A stretch of DNA of 64,000 bases from Dichotomicrobium sp964540795. GTDB taxonomy: Bacteria > Pseudomonadota > Alphaproteobacteria > Rhizobiales > Rhodomicrobiaceae. This document shows, in pieces, positions 36,399 through 45,091 of this stretch (the first letter of the stretch is position 1; every line of letters starts with the position of its first letter). The translations under genes and the position numbers were made by a program. Below the pieces are notes generated by a model. That model did no database searches, had not been told where the DNA came from, and saw only the letters and a list, made by a program, of their open reading frames with translations. The DNA lies in contig CAZINX010000006.1 of NCBI GenBank assembly GCA_964540795.1, positions 62,001 through 126,000 on the forward strand. The letters run 5' to 3'.

Positions 36399-37535
36399 AT
36401 GCTGCAACAGGACAAGAACACGGCACGGACAGAAATCCGCTCACGCGGGCCGGGCCTGCGCGCGGCCCGGCTGGGCGCGCTGGCGATGGTTATGGCTGGC
36501 CTTGTCGCGGCGGCGGCCCCTTCGGACACTGCGCGGGCGCAGTCCTTGTTCGAGTGGGAGCGCGATGCGTGGCGGGACGGCCGCCAGCAGCAAGAGCAGC
36601 GTCGCGGGCGGGCGCAGCGCCGCGCCGATTATTGCCGCAAGCTGGAGCAGCGGCTGGTGCAGGAATGGCGGCGCACGAATCAAAGCCGCGGCCAGTTGCC
36701 GGAATTGCGCGAGGAATTGCGCAAGGCGGAAGACACCTTCCGCAGCATCAAGGCGAGGGCGGACAGGCGCAATTGCTACGAGGAAACCTTCTTCTTTGGC
36801 CGCTCGCTGCGCCGCACGCCGGAATGCGTCGAGCTGGACGGCGAGGCCCGCAAGGCGCAGCGGCAGGTCAGCGTGCTTCGCGACCGGATCGACCGCATCC
36901 GCAATTCGGGCGGAGCGCAGAGCCGTCAGGACCAGCTGATCGCCGAGCTTGCGCGCTATGGCTGCGGCGAGGACTACGAGCGCCAGTACGAGGCGCGCCG
37001 GCCCACCTTCTTCTCCTTCTTCGACGATCGCGGTCCGAGCGTACGCGAGCCGCGCCAGGAGCGCTCACCCTCGGATCTGCCCTTCAGCACCTACCGCACC
37101 ATGTGCGTGCGCCAGTGCGACGGCTACTATTTCCCGGTCAGCTTCTCGACGCTGCCCAGCCAGTTTCAGGCCGACGAGACCCAGTGCCAGCAGCGCTGCG
37201 CCGCGCCGACCGATCTCTTCGTCTACCGCAACCCCGGCGAGGATGTGGAGAACATGGTCTCGCTGGACGGCAAGCCCTATACTGATCTGGAAAACGCCTG
37301 GCTTTACCGCGAAAAGTTCGTGGATGGCTGCTCCTGCGACGCGGCGGAGTATTCCCAGTCGAAAATCGCCCGGTCGACCGCCGAGTTCGACGGTCAAGGC
37401 GCGCGTCTGGAAGAAGACAGGGCCCAGGGCAACAGCGGCGACGGCGCGGACGACGGCGGCGGCGGCGGCGGCGGCGAGATGATTATTCGCGACGTGCCCG
37501 AACCGGACGATAGCTTCGATCCGCGGAGGCGCTAG
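36399..37535 (+). CDS. DUF2865 domain-containing secreted protein
   Basis: 378 aa. An N-terminal segment of about 45 residues contains an Arg-rich start and a hydrophobic signal helix (LGALAMVMAGLVAAAA), with likely cleavage after ARAQ. A helical Gln/Arg/Glu-rich region with paired Cys follows (residues 50-190). The diagnostic DUF2865 block is TMCVRQCDGYYFPVSFST, then ETQCQQRC, VYRNPGEDVENMVSLDG and DGCSCD, which suggests a disulfide-rich periplasmic fold. The tail is Gly/Asp-rich. The family is largely restricted to Hyphomicrobiales and has no known function, so it mainly serves as a lineage marker. Confidence 0.9.
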   Translation: MLQQDKNTARTEIRSRGPGLRAARLGALAMVMAGLVAAAAPSDTARAQSLFEWERDAWRDGRQQQEQRRGRAQRRADYCRKLEQRLVQEWRRTNQSRGQLPELREELRKAEDTFRSIKARADRRNCYEETFFFGRSLRRTPECVELDGEARKAQRQVSVLRDRIDRIRNSGGAQSRQDQLIAELARYGCGEDYERQYEARRPTFFSFFDDRGPSVREPRQERSPSDLPFSTYRTMCVRQCDGYYFPVSFSTLPSQFQADETQCQQRCAAPTDLFVYRNPGEDVENMVSLDGKPYTDLENAWLYREKFVDGCSCDAAEYSQSKIARSTAEFDGQGARLEEDRAQGNSGDGADDGGGGGGGEMIIRDVPEPDDSFDPRRR

Positions 37536-37612
37536 CGGTCAACCCTGGAGGGGTGTCTCGTCGCAGATTTCAACAAGAAAAACTCCTGTCTTCCCCCGCC
37601 GAGGGCGTTTTT

Positions 37613-38254
37613 ATGCCATTTTTGCCGCCGAAATTCTTGCGCGATCCTTCGCGAGCAAAAGTCGTTGCCATGTCTCAGCGTGCGCGTAACCGGAAGTTGT
37701 TTCTGGCCGATGTTTCACTGCGGCCCGTCTGTATCGACGATATTGCCGCTATTCGCTATGTTCACGCCGCCGCCACGCGGGCCTGCGCGGCGCATCATCT
37801 TGGCGACGACGATGTCGAGATGCTTGCGGCCGCGCTCGACAGCGAGGAATACATCCACGCCATTGCCAGCAGCGCTTTGACCGCGGCCTGGGTCGGCGAC
37901 GAGTTGGTCGGCACGGTGGGTTGGCAGCCGGCGGGCGCGTCGCCAGAGGTCGCGCGGCTGCAGATGCTGTTTGTCTGGCCGCTGTTCACGGGGGCGGGGA
38001 TCGGTCGGCTGCTCGTCTCCTACGCCGAGGCGGAAGCTCATGCCGCCGGCTATCGCAGCGTCCGGGTGCGCACGACGACGCAGCAGGCTCCGTTCTTTAA
38101 GCGGCTGGGCTATGTGATGACGGCGCAGAGCGCGCTGCGCACCGGCATCTCGGGGCGGCTGCCGATAGCCTATTTGCGCAAGGACGAAATTTGCCCGGAC
38201 TTTCCCATCACCGAAAGCGAGCCGAGCGACGCCGGCCGCCATTATCGGCATTAG
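37613..38254 (+). CDS. GNAT-family N-acetyltransferase
   Basis: 213 aa. The acetyl-CoA binding motif A region is LQMLFVWPLFTGAGIGRLLV (with the R/Q-x-x-G-x-G/A pattern as GAGIGRLL), followed by the motif B-like FFKRLGYVM. The ATG at 37613 has GAGGG seven bases upstream; a GTG 20 codons earlier and an ATG 19 codons later are alternatives. The substrate is unknown. It ends 7 bp from the convergent gltX stop. Confidence 0.85.
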   Translation: MPFLPPKFLRDPSRAKVVAMSQRARNRKLFLADVSLRPVCIDDIAAIRYVHAAATRACAAHHLGDDDVEMLAAALDSEEYIHAIASSALTAAWVGDELVGTVGWQPAGASPEVARLQMLFVWPLFTGAGIGRLLVSYAEAEAHAAGYRSVRVRTTTQQAPFFKRLGYVMTAQSALRTGISGRLPIAYLRKDEICPDFPITESEPSDAGRHYRH

Positions 38255-38260
38255 CGGAGC

Positions 38261-39601
38261 CTATGCTCGTTCGCCGCGCAGGCGGGCGGCGACCTTGTCG
38301 CGCCCGATCAGCGGCAGCAGCGGGCCAAGCTCCGGCCCCGCCCCGCGCCCCGTGATCGCCAGACGCAGCGGGTGAAACAGCGCGCGGCCCTTGCGGCCGG
38401 TCTCGGCCTTCAGCGCGTCGGTCCATGTCTTCCAGGTCGTATCGTCCCACGGCTCGGGCGGGAGCACTTCGGCGGCTGCGGCGCAAAATTCGGCATCCTC
38501 GATCACCGGCGTGACCGGCCCGGTGACGACGTGCCACCACTTCAGGACATCGGCCAGTACCTCGACATTGCCGCGCACGGCCAGCCAGAAATCCGCGCCG
38601 CCGCCCACGCCGAGCGCCGCCAGCCCGTCCGCGACCTTCTCATGGGGCCGCTCGTGCAGCAGGCGGGCATTGACATTGCGCAGCTCGTCCATGTCGAACC
38701 GGGCCGGCGCGCGCGAGACCTTCGCCAGATCGAAGCTGTCGATCAGGTCAACCAGGCTCTGATGCGCCTCCACGGCATCGGAGGTGCCAATTGCGGCGGA
38801 ATGGCTCAGGATCGCCAGCGGCTCCAGACCCTCTTCACGCATCTGGCGGATCGACAGCGTGCCGAGCCGCTTGCCGAGCGCCTCACCCTCCGCGCCGACA
38901 AGCATGTTGTGGTGCGCGAACTGCGGTGGCGCCGCGCCCAGCGCCTCGAAGATCTGGATCTGCGCGCCGGAGTTGGCGACGTGGTCCTCGCCGCGGATGA
39001 CATGCGTAATGCCCAGCGCAATGTCATCCACCACGCTCGGCAAGGTGTAGAGATAGCTACCGTCCTCGCGCACCAGGATCGGGTCGGAGAGCGAACCGGC
39101 GTCGATGGTCTGCTCGCCCCGGATCAGGTCGTCCCACGTCACCTCGCCATGATCCAGCTTGAACCGCCAGTGCGGCTTGCGGCCCTCGGCTTCGAGCTTC
39201 GCCCGGTCCTCGTCCGTTAGCTTCAGCGCGGCGCGGTCGTAGATCGGCGGCAGCCCTTGCGCGCGCTGGCGCTTGCGGCGGCGCTCCAGTTCGTCCGGCG
39301 TCTCATAGGCCGGGTAGAGCCGGCCGGCGGCCTTCAGCGTTTCAACCGCCTCGTCATACAAGCCAAGCCGGTCGGACTGGCGCACCTCCTCATCCCAGTC
39401 CAGCCCAAGCCAGCGCAGGTCCTCGCGGATCGCCTCGGCGTATTCCTCGCGCGAGCGCGCCACATCCGTGTCGTCCAGGCGCAGCACGAAGCGCCCGCCA
39501 TTTTTGCGTGCGAACAGCCAGTTGAACAGCGCCGGGCGGATGTTCCCGATATGCAGATACCCTGTCGGGCTTGGCGCGAAACGAACGGCGATCTCGCTCA
39601 T
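38261..39601 (-). CDS. gltX: Glutamate-tRNA ligase
   Basis: 446 aa class I synthetase, bacterial GluRS type. The HIGH motif is HIGN in APSPTGYLHIGNIRP (residues 10-24), and the LRLDDTD segment is usual for the family. The KMSKS-equivalent loop is unusual: it reads ALGKRLGTLSI instead of KLSKRxGxLSI, keeping the Lys-Arg but losing the first Lys and the Ser. Alphaproteobacteria often carry two GluRS paralogues, so this may be the discriminating or the tRNA-Gln-charging copy. It follows nadE with a 199-bp gap that contains a palindromic repeat. Confidence 0.93.
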   Translation of the reverse strand: MSEIAVRFAPSPTGYLHIGNIRPALFNWLFARKNGGRFVLRLDDTDVARSREEYAEAIREDLRWLGLDWDEEVRQSDRLGLYDEAVETLKAAGRLYPAYETPDELERRRKRQRAQGLPPIYDRAALKLTDEDRAKLEAEGRKPHWRFKLDHGEVTWDDLIRGEQTIDAGSLSDPILVREDGSYLYTLPSVVDDIALGITHVIRGEDHVANSGAQIQIFEALGAAPPQFAHHNMLVGAEGEALGKRLGTLSIRQMREEGLEPLAILSHSAAIGTSDAVEAHQSLVDLIDSFDLAKVSRAPARFDMDELRNVNARLLHERPHEKVADGLAALGVGGGADFWLAVRGNVEVLADVLKWWHVVTGPVTPVIEDAEFCAAAAEVLPPEPWDDTTWKTWTDALKAETGRKGRALFHPLRLAITGRGAGPELGPLLPLIGRDKVAARLRGERA

Positions 39602-39665
39602 AAGGCTTGACTTCCAAAAGTTCGGCTTCGGAACCGCGCTGCGATCGAGGTCATTCGGCCCGGGG

Positions 39666-39746
39666 CGTCATTGCGAGGCCGAAGGCCGAAGCAATCCAGC
39701 GGCACGGTACTCCAGGCTGGATTGCTTCGCTACGCTCGCAATGACG
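39666..39746. repeat. REP-like palindromic element between nadE and gltX
   Basis: Imperfect palindrome of 81 bp. Outer arms CGTCATTGCGAG (39666-39677) and CTCGCAATGACG (39735-39746) are exact complements, as are inner arms GAAGCAATCCAG (39688-39699) and CTGGATTGCTTC (39717-39728). Ten bases separate the arms on the left side and six on the right. Similar CGTCATTGCGAG / CGCAATGACG palindromes are, to my knowledge, dispersed in many proteobacterial genomes. It would form a stable hairpin in the nadE 3' region. Confidence 0.85.
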
Positions 39747-39800
39747 AGATGCGGTGCCGAAGGCACGGGCATGACGGTATTGGAAAAACTGCGGTGTGTT

Positions 39801-41465
39801 TCAGGACTGGCCTTCGCGGAACTTGTTGGTGATCGGATAGCGCCAGTCGCGGCCGAACACGCGCTCGGTGATCTTCACGCCCGGCGCGGACTGGCGGCGT
39901 TTGTATTCGGCGACGCGCAGCATGTTCTCGACCTTGCGGACCACCGCGTCGTCATGCCCGCGCGCGACGATCTTGTCATGCGGCATCTCGTGCTCGATCT
40001 TGCAGCGCAGGATGTCGTCCAGTGCGTCATAGGGCGGCAGCGTGTCCTGGTCGGTCTGGTCTTGGGCAAGCTCGGCGCTCGGGGCCTTGGTGATGATGTT
40101 CTCCGGGATAACCTCGCCAGCCGGCCCCAGCCCGCCGATGGGCTGATGGGCGTTGCGCCAGCGGGCGGCGGCGTACACCTGTGTCTTGTACAGATCCTTG
40201 ATCGGATTGAAGCCGCCGTTCATGTCGCCGTAGAGCGTGGCGTAGCCCACAGACATTTCCGACTTGTTGCCGGTCGTCACGACCATCGCGCCGGTCTCGT
40301 TGGAGACGGCCATGAGGATGGTGCCGCGCGTGCGCGACTGCAGGTTTTCGACCGTCACGCCGTGGCCGCCGCCGTCAAGGACAGGGTCGAGTGCTGAGAT
40401 GAAGCCTTCGACCGGCGGGGCAATCGGCACGATGTCGTAGCGCGCGCCCAAGTTTTCCGCGCAGGCGGCGGCATCGCTGCGGCTCGCCTCGGAGGTGTAC
40501 TTGTAGGGCAGCATGATGCAATGAACGCGGCTTGCGCCGAGCGCATCGACGGCGATGGCGGCACAGAGCGCGGAGTCGATCCCGCCCGACAGGCCAAGGA
40601 CAACACCGGGAAAGCCGTTCTTCTCCACGTAATCGCGCAAGCCCAGCACGCTCGCCTGATAGGCCGCCGCATTGCCTTCGATCAGCACTGTTTTCTCGCC
40701 CGGGGCGCAAGCCCAGCCCTCGGGCCCGCGCGTCCATTCGGTAATGGCGATCTGCTCGCGCCAGTCCATCATCTGCAGGGCCAGCGCCCCGCCGGCATTC
40801 AGCACGAAGGACGCGCCGTCGAAGACCAGCTCGTCCTGCCCGCCGATCTGGTTGAGGTAGACCAGCGGCAGGCCGCTCTCGGCAACGCGCGCGACGGCGA
40901 CGTTCTGGCGGGTTTCCTGCTTGGCGAGCGTGAAGGGCGAGCCGTTCGGCACGATCAGCATCTCCGCGCCGGTCTCTGCGAGGCACTCGCAGACATCCTC
41001 GATCCAGATGTCCTCGCAGACCGGCACGCCGAGGCGCACGCCGCGAAAGCTCATCGGGCCGGGCATCTCGCCGGGGCTGAAGATGCGCTTTTCGTCGAAC
41101 ACGCCGTAATTCGGCAACTCGACCTTGTGGCGGACATCGCGGACCTCGCCGCCTTCCAGTAGCGCCACGCTGTTGTGCGGCTTGTCCTCGCCTGGCCACG
41201 GCGTGCCGATCAGCATGGCCGGGCCGCCATCCGCCGTGTCGGCGGCCAGCGCCTCGACGGTGCTGCGCGCCGCGTCGATGAAAGCTGGCTTGAGGATCAG
41301 GTCTTCAGGCGGGTAGCCGCAGATGAACAGCTCGGCAAAGCAGATAAGATCAGCCTCCGCCTCCGCCGCCTGCGCGCGAGCCGCGCGGGCGCGCTCGGCG
41401 TTGCCCTTGAGGTCGCCGACGGTCGGGTTGAGTTGGGCCAGTGCGATTTTCAGGTGGTCGGTCAT
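39801..41465 (-). CDS. nadE: Glutamine-dependent NAD+ synthetase
   Basis: 554 aa two-domain enzyme for the last step of NAD synthesis. The N-terminal nitrilase-type glutaminase has the triad Glu45 (FAELFI), Lys (RHKVELPNY, about 115) and Cys (VPVCEDIW, about 150). The C-terminal amidotransferase-linked synthetase has the PP-loop LGLSGGIDSA near residue 290, and later TTGNKSEMSVGY. Together with pncA, pncB and the NAD(P)HX repair enzyme, this window holds much of NAD salvage and repair. Confidence 0.97.
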   Translation of the reverse strand: MTDHLKIALAQLNPTVGDLKGNAERARAARAQAAEAEADLICFAELFICGYPPEDLILKPAFIDAARSTVEALAADTADGGPAMLIGTPWPGEDKPHNSVALLEGGEVRDVRHKVELPNYGVFDEKRIFSPGEMPGPMSFRGVRLGVPVCEDIWIEDVCECLAETGAEMLIVPNGSPFTLAKQETRQNVAVARVAESGLPLVYLNQIGGQDELVFDGASFVLNAGGALALQMMDWREQIAITEWTRGPEGWACAPGEKTVLIEGNAAAYQASVLGLRDYVEKNGFPGVVLGLSGGIDSALCAAIAVDALGASRVHCIMLPYKYTSEASRSDAAACAENLGARYDIVPIAPPVEGFISALDPVLDGGGHGVTVENLQSRTRGTILMAVSNETGAMVVTTGNKSEMSVGYATLYGDMNGGFNPIKDLYKTQVYAAARWRNAHQPIGGLGPAGEVIPENIITKAPSAELAQDQTDQDTLPPYDALDDILRCKIEHEMPHDKIVARGHDDAVVRKVENMLRVAEYKRRQSAPGVKITERVFGRDWRYPITNKFREGQS

Positions 41466-41567
41466 GTCGCCTTGTCGGTTGCGCAGGCATTGTCGGGAGG
41501 TGGCAAATCACCCGCCAAACGTAACCGCGCCGCGCTGTTGCGCAAGAGGGCGGGCTGCGCGAGCAGG

Positions 41568-42593
41568 TCAGGCTGCGCGGGCGGCGCGATCTTTGGCGTC
41601 CTGGCGGATGCGCTTGAGCAGGGCGTCGACCTGCGCGATGCTGTCGACGCAATGCACCATGCCGCCATAGACGAGGTATTTCCAGCCTAGCCGGCCGGTC
41701 TGCGCCAACTCCAGCGGACGGACGCCCATCAGGTCTTCCATGGTGGTGTTCTCAGTGACCCACGGCGCAAAGATCACGTTGCGCCAGGCCTCTTCGGCGT
41801 GACCGGCGGGTATGTAGCCGCGCTCCACCGCCTCGCGCACCATGTCGATGAAGGCGAACTGCACGAAGCCGGAGCAGACGAACTCCGCCGGCGCGAAGCC
41901 GCCACGGCGCAGATACTCGCCAATCGATGGCGCGCGCCCGAACACGAAGTTGCGCAGCCGGAACCAGAAATGCGTGTTGCGCGAGGCCAGCGCGGCGAGC
42001 ATCGAGAAGTCGTAATCGCCCATGTCGAGAAAGCGCAGCATCCGCCCCGATACCATCGCGCGGACCTGCGGCGTCGCCCAGGGCTGCTCCAGCCGCTTGA
42101 TGCCGACGATGTATTCCGGCGGACGGCCGGTGTCGGGGTATATCTTGGACGGCGCGACAAACTCCCCGAAAGCGCCAAGCTCGACCCCGCCCGTGGTCGT
42201 CTCGATGACGTAGCTGTCGTCAATGCCGATTTCCGAGCGCGGCGTGGCGAAGACGAGGGCGGTGTGGGCGAAGTCCGAGCTGTCGATCTTGCGGCTCAGG
42301 AAGGAAAACAGGCTGCCCATCCGCGAGGTCAGGACAACGTCGCCGCAGTGAAGGAAATCGCCTTTGCGGAACTCGTCGACCGGCATGGGCCACTTCGCGG
42401 CATCCGCCGGCTCCGGCGTCCGCGGCTCGTGGGGGCGCTGCAAAACCTCGACCGCCGCCTCGGCCTCGAGCGCCGGGGCTTCCGCCGGTCCGCGCGCGCG
42501 GCGCGCCTCGGCGGCGTCGCTCATGACATCGCCGACAGACTTCTTCAGGATCGGATTAACGATCGTCGGCCGCTGCTGCGAACGCCGTGACAT
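41568..42593 (-). CDS. YiiX-like permuted NlpC/P60-family protein
   Basis: 341 aa, unannotated by simple homology. After a disordered Ala/Glu/Pro-rich N-terminus (to about residue 75) comes GDVVLTSRMGSLFSFLSRKI, then FAHTALVF with a candidate catalytic His110, VIETTTGGVEL with Glu131, and EFVCSGFVQFAF with candidate nucleophile Cys240. The order His before Cys matches the circularly permuted papain-like (YiiX/YaeF, formerly DUF830) group, whose members cleave peptides or amides or act on lipids. No signal peptide is evident, so it looks cytosolic. The assignment rests on motif order only. Confidence 0.6.
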   Translation of the reverse strand: MSRRSQQRPTIVNPILKKSVGDVMSDAAEARRARGPAEAPALEAEAAVEVLQRPHEPRTPEPADAAKWPMPVDEFRKGDFLHCGDVVLTSRMGSLFSFLSRKIDSSDFAHTALVFATPRSEIGIDDSYVIETTTGGVELGAFGEFVAPSKIYPDTGRPPEYIVGIKRLEQPWATPQVRAMVSGRMLRFLDMGDYDFSMLAALASRNTHFWFRLRNFVFGRAPSIGEYLRRGGFAPAEFVCSGFVQFAFIDMVREAVERGYIPAGHAEEAWRNVIFAPWVTENTTMEDLMGVRPLELAQTGRLGWKYLVYGGMVHCVDSIAQVDALLKRIRQDAKDRAARAA

Positions 42594-42658
42594 CGCCTCT
42601 TGCCCCCCAGTAACGGCGATCCGATGAACATGAGCCGCCCGAAGGCGGCACCGCAGTC

Positions 42659-44041
42659 TTATCCGGCGCTTGCCGCGCGCGGCTGATCCTCGATGTGCTC
42701 GCGCCGCAGCCGCTCTGCGATCAGGAACGCCAGTTCAAGCGCCTGATCCGCGTTGAGGCGCGGATCGCAATGCGTGTGATAGCGGTCGGACAGGTCCGTC
42801 TCGCTGATCGACATGGCGCCTCCAGTGCATTCGGTGACGTTGTTGCCCGTCATCTCCACATGGACGCCGCCAGCGTGCGTGCCTTCGGCCGCGTGAATGT
42901 CGAAGAAGTGTTCGACCTCGCGCATGATCGCCCCGAACGGCCGGGTCTTGTAGCCGCTCGCGGCCTTGATCGTGTTCCCGTGCATCGGGTCGCAGGACCA
43001 GACGACGTGACGGCCCTCGCGCTGCACCGCGCGGATCAGCGCCGGCAGATGATCGTCGACGACATCCGCGCCGAAGCGGGTGATGAGCGTCAGGCGGCCC
43101 GGCGTGTTGTCCGGGTTGAGGACGTCGATCAGCTTGAGCAGATCGTCCGGGCTCATGCTCGGCCCGCATTTCAGGCCCAGCGGATTCCTGATGCCGCGGA
43201 CATACTCGATATGCGCATGGTCCGCCTGGCGGGTGCGGTCGCCGACCCACAGGAAATGGCCGGAGGTCGCGTACCAGTCCCCGGTGAGCGAGTCGACGCG
43301 GGTGAACGCCTCCTCATAACCGAGCAGCAGCGCCTCGTGGCTGGTGTAAAAGCTGGTGCGGTGAAGCTGCGGCTGGCTTTCCGGCGTGACGCCGCAGGCG
43401 CGCATGAAGTCGAGGCTTTCGCTGATGCGGTCCGCCAGCTCGCGGTAACGCTCCTTCGCCGGGCTGTCCTTGACGAAATCCAGCGTCCACTGATGCACGC
43501 GCTCCAGGTCCGCATAGCCGCCCTGGGACAGCGCGCGCAGCAGGTTCAGCGTCGCCGCCGCCTGGCGGTACGCCTCGATCATCCGGCGCGGCTCCGGCTC
43601 GCGGCTGGCTTCGGCAAAGTTGATGTCGTTGACGATGTCGCCGCGATAGCTCGGCAGCTCCGCATCGCCCTGGCGCTCCACCGGCGAGGAGCGCGGCTTG
43701 GCGAACTGACCCGCGATACGGCCGACCTTGACCACCGGGCAGCGTCCCGCAAATGTCAGCACCACCGCCATCTGCAGAAAGACGCGGAAGAAGTCGCGCG
43801 TGGTGTTGGGTCCGTGCTCGGCGAAGCTCTCGGCGCAGTCGCCGCCCTGCAGCAGGAACGCCCGGCCATGCGCTACATCGGCGAGCTTTTCCGTCAGCTC
43901 GCGCGCTTCACCCGCGAACACCAGCGGCGGGTAGTTTGCAAGCTGCGCCTCGACCTCCTTCAGCGCGGCTTCATCGCGATAGACGGGAAGCTGTTGCGCA
44001 GGCTTGTCGCGCCAGCTTTGCGGCGACCAAGGAGCTGCCAT
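42659..44041 (-). CDS. 3-deoxy-7-phosphoheptulonate synthase, class II
   Basis: 460 aa first enzyme of the shikimate pathway, of the class II (plant/mycobacterial) type. Typical blocks are the N-terminal WSPQSWR, FLLQGGDCAESF (metal-binding Cys), KVGRIAGQFAKPRS, GLKCGPSM, WSCDPMHGN and the Glu/His-rich GVHVEMTGNNVTEC. It starts beside a 308-bp intergenic region that carries two unusual palindromes. Confidence 0.97.
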   Translation of the reverse strand: MAAPWSPQSWRDKPAQQLPVYRDEAALKEVEAQLANYPPLVFAGEARELTEKLADVAHGRAFLLQGGDCAESFAEHGPNTTRDFFRVFLQMAVVLTFAGRCPVVKVGRIAGQFAKPRSSPVERQGDAELPSYRGDIVNDINFAEASREPEPRRMIEAYRQAAATLNLLRALSQGGYADLERVHQWTLDFVKDSPAKERYRELADRISESLDFMRACGVTPESQPQLHRTSFYTSHEALLLGYEEAFTRVDSLTGDWYATSGHFLWVGDRTRQADHAHIEYVRGIRNPLGLKCGPSMSPDDLLKLIDVLNPDNTPGRLTLITRFGADVVDDHLPALIRAVQREGRHVVWSCDPMHGNTIKAASGYKTRPFGAIMREVEHFFDIHAAEGTHAGGVHVEMTGNNVTECTGGAMSISETDLSDRYHTHCDPRLNADQALELAFLIAERLRREHIEDQPRAASAG

Positions 44042-44152
44042 CGTCGAAATCCTCTTGTACGTGCTTGACGCGGAACGGCAGACGTGGGGACGCGGCCCCG
44101 GATTTACATCGCCGCCTTGCCCCGATGGTATACGTCATCACAACCGGGCTGA

Positions 44153-44228
44153 CTAGTGGTCCTTTGATTCAGACATTTGCTAGGTCGGGTGCCGCGCGGG
44201 AAGGCAAATGTCTGAATCGGACCACTAG
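44153..44228. repeat. Bulged palindrome, element 1
   Basis: Left arm 44153-44180 and right arm 44204-44228 pair perfectly over 25 bp (10 + 15 bp), interrupted only by an unpaired TTT at 44163-44165 in the left arm. The 23-nt loop has a small inner palindrome CCGCGCGG. Its architecture is the same as in element 2, 13 bp away. Confidence 0.9.
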
Positions 44229-44241
44229 CAACTTATTGAAT

Positions 44242-44320
44242 CTCGTGGAGCTTTTGAATTTGACATTTGAGTGAGAGCCTCGCCGCACGCGGGTTTCAAA
44301 TGTCAAATTCGCTCCACGAG
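44242..44320. repeat. Bulged palindrome, element 2
   Basis: Left arm 44242-44270 and right arm 44296-44320 pair perfectly over 25 bp (10 + 15 bp), interrupted only by an unpaired TTTT at 44252-44255 in the left arm. The 25-nt loop holds an inner CCGC-AC-GCGG stem. The arm sequence differs from element 1 at 7 of 25 positions, each change being compensated in the opposite arm. Confidence 0.9.
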
Positions 44321-44349
44321 CCCCAGCAACCGCAACCAAAAGAACGGCC

Positions 44350-45069
44350 ATGCGACTTGAACACAGCCATTCTCCGCAAGCGATTGCCGACCGGCTCAGC
44401 GCCGGCCCCTCCGTCAGCTATCTGCGCGACTGGATATATGGCGGCATCGACGGATTGGTAACCACCTTTGCCATTGTGGCCGGCGCGGCCGGCGCGGATA
44501 TGTCATCGCGCGTCGTGCTCATCCTCGGGTTGGCCAAGCTGATCGCCGATGCGCTGTCGATGGCCGCGGCCAACTACACCGGCACCAAGGCCGAACATGA
44601 AGAATACCAGAAAATCCGCGAAATGGAGGAGCGCCACGTCGCCATGCACCCCGAGGGCGAGCGCGAGGAGGTGCGCCAGATTTTCGAGGCCAAGGGCTTC
44701 AAGGGCGAAGACCTGGATCGCGTGGTCAACATCATCACGGAGGAGCAGCATCGCTGGATCGACACCATGATGGCCGAGGAGCACGGAATGCCGATGGTCA
44801 ACCGGCTGCCGTCCAGGGCCGCGGCGGCGGTCTTTGCGGCTTTCGTGTTGTGCGGGTCGGTGCCGCTGCTGCCTTATCTGTTCGGGCTTGCGAACCCGGC
44901 GATCTATGCGCTGGCGATGACGGCAGCGACCTTCTTCGCCATCGGCTCGATCCGCTCCTACTGGTCGCCGCGGCCTTGGTGGATTTCGGGGCTGGAGACG
45001 CTTTGCATCGGGTTGCTGGCCGCCGGAGCCGCCTATGTCATCGGTGATTTATTGCAGACGATCGTGTAA
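44350..45069 (+). CDS. VIT-family (VIT1/CCC1-like) iron/manganese transporter
   Basis: 239 aa membrane protein. The N-terminal helix pair begins LRDWIYGGIDGLVTTFAIVAG, the hallmark of VIT1/CCC1 proteins, with helix-2 residues LADALSMAAANY. The cytosolic Glu/His-rich metal-binding segment EHEEYQKIREMEERHVAMHPEGERE lies at about residues 78-102. Three C-terminal helices follow. It should export Fe2+ or Mn2+ from the cytosol. It is 22 bp upstream of a YbdK-type ligase gene on the same strand. Confidence 0.92.
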   Translation: MRLEHSHSPQAIADRLSAGPSVSYLRDWIYGGIDGLVTTFAIVAGAAGADMSSRVVLILGLAKLIADALSMAAANYTGTKAEHEEYQKIREMEERHVAMHPEGEREEVRQIFEAKGFKGEDLDRVVNIITEEQHRWIDTMMAEEHGMPMVNRLPSRAAAAVFAAFVLCGSVPLLPYLFGLANPAIYALAMTAATFFAIGSIRSYWSPRPWWISGLETLCIGLLAAGAAYVIGDLLQTIV

Positions 45070-45091
45070 AATCCGAAAAGAGGCGGCTGTT

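Larger units (their letters stand above)
44042..44349. other. Divergent intergenic region with tandem palindromes
   Basis: 308 bp between the DAHP synthase start (minus) and the VIT gene start (plus). It is noticeably more AT-rich than its neighbours. It is dominated by two adjacent bulged inverted repeats (listed separately) and has three GANTC sites: GATTC 44166-44170, GAATC 44214-44218 and GAATC 44238-44242. Promoters for both genes must lie here; none is clear. Confidence 0.6.
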
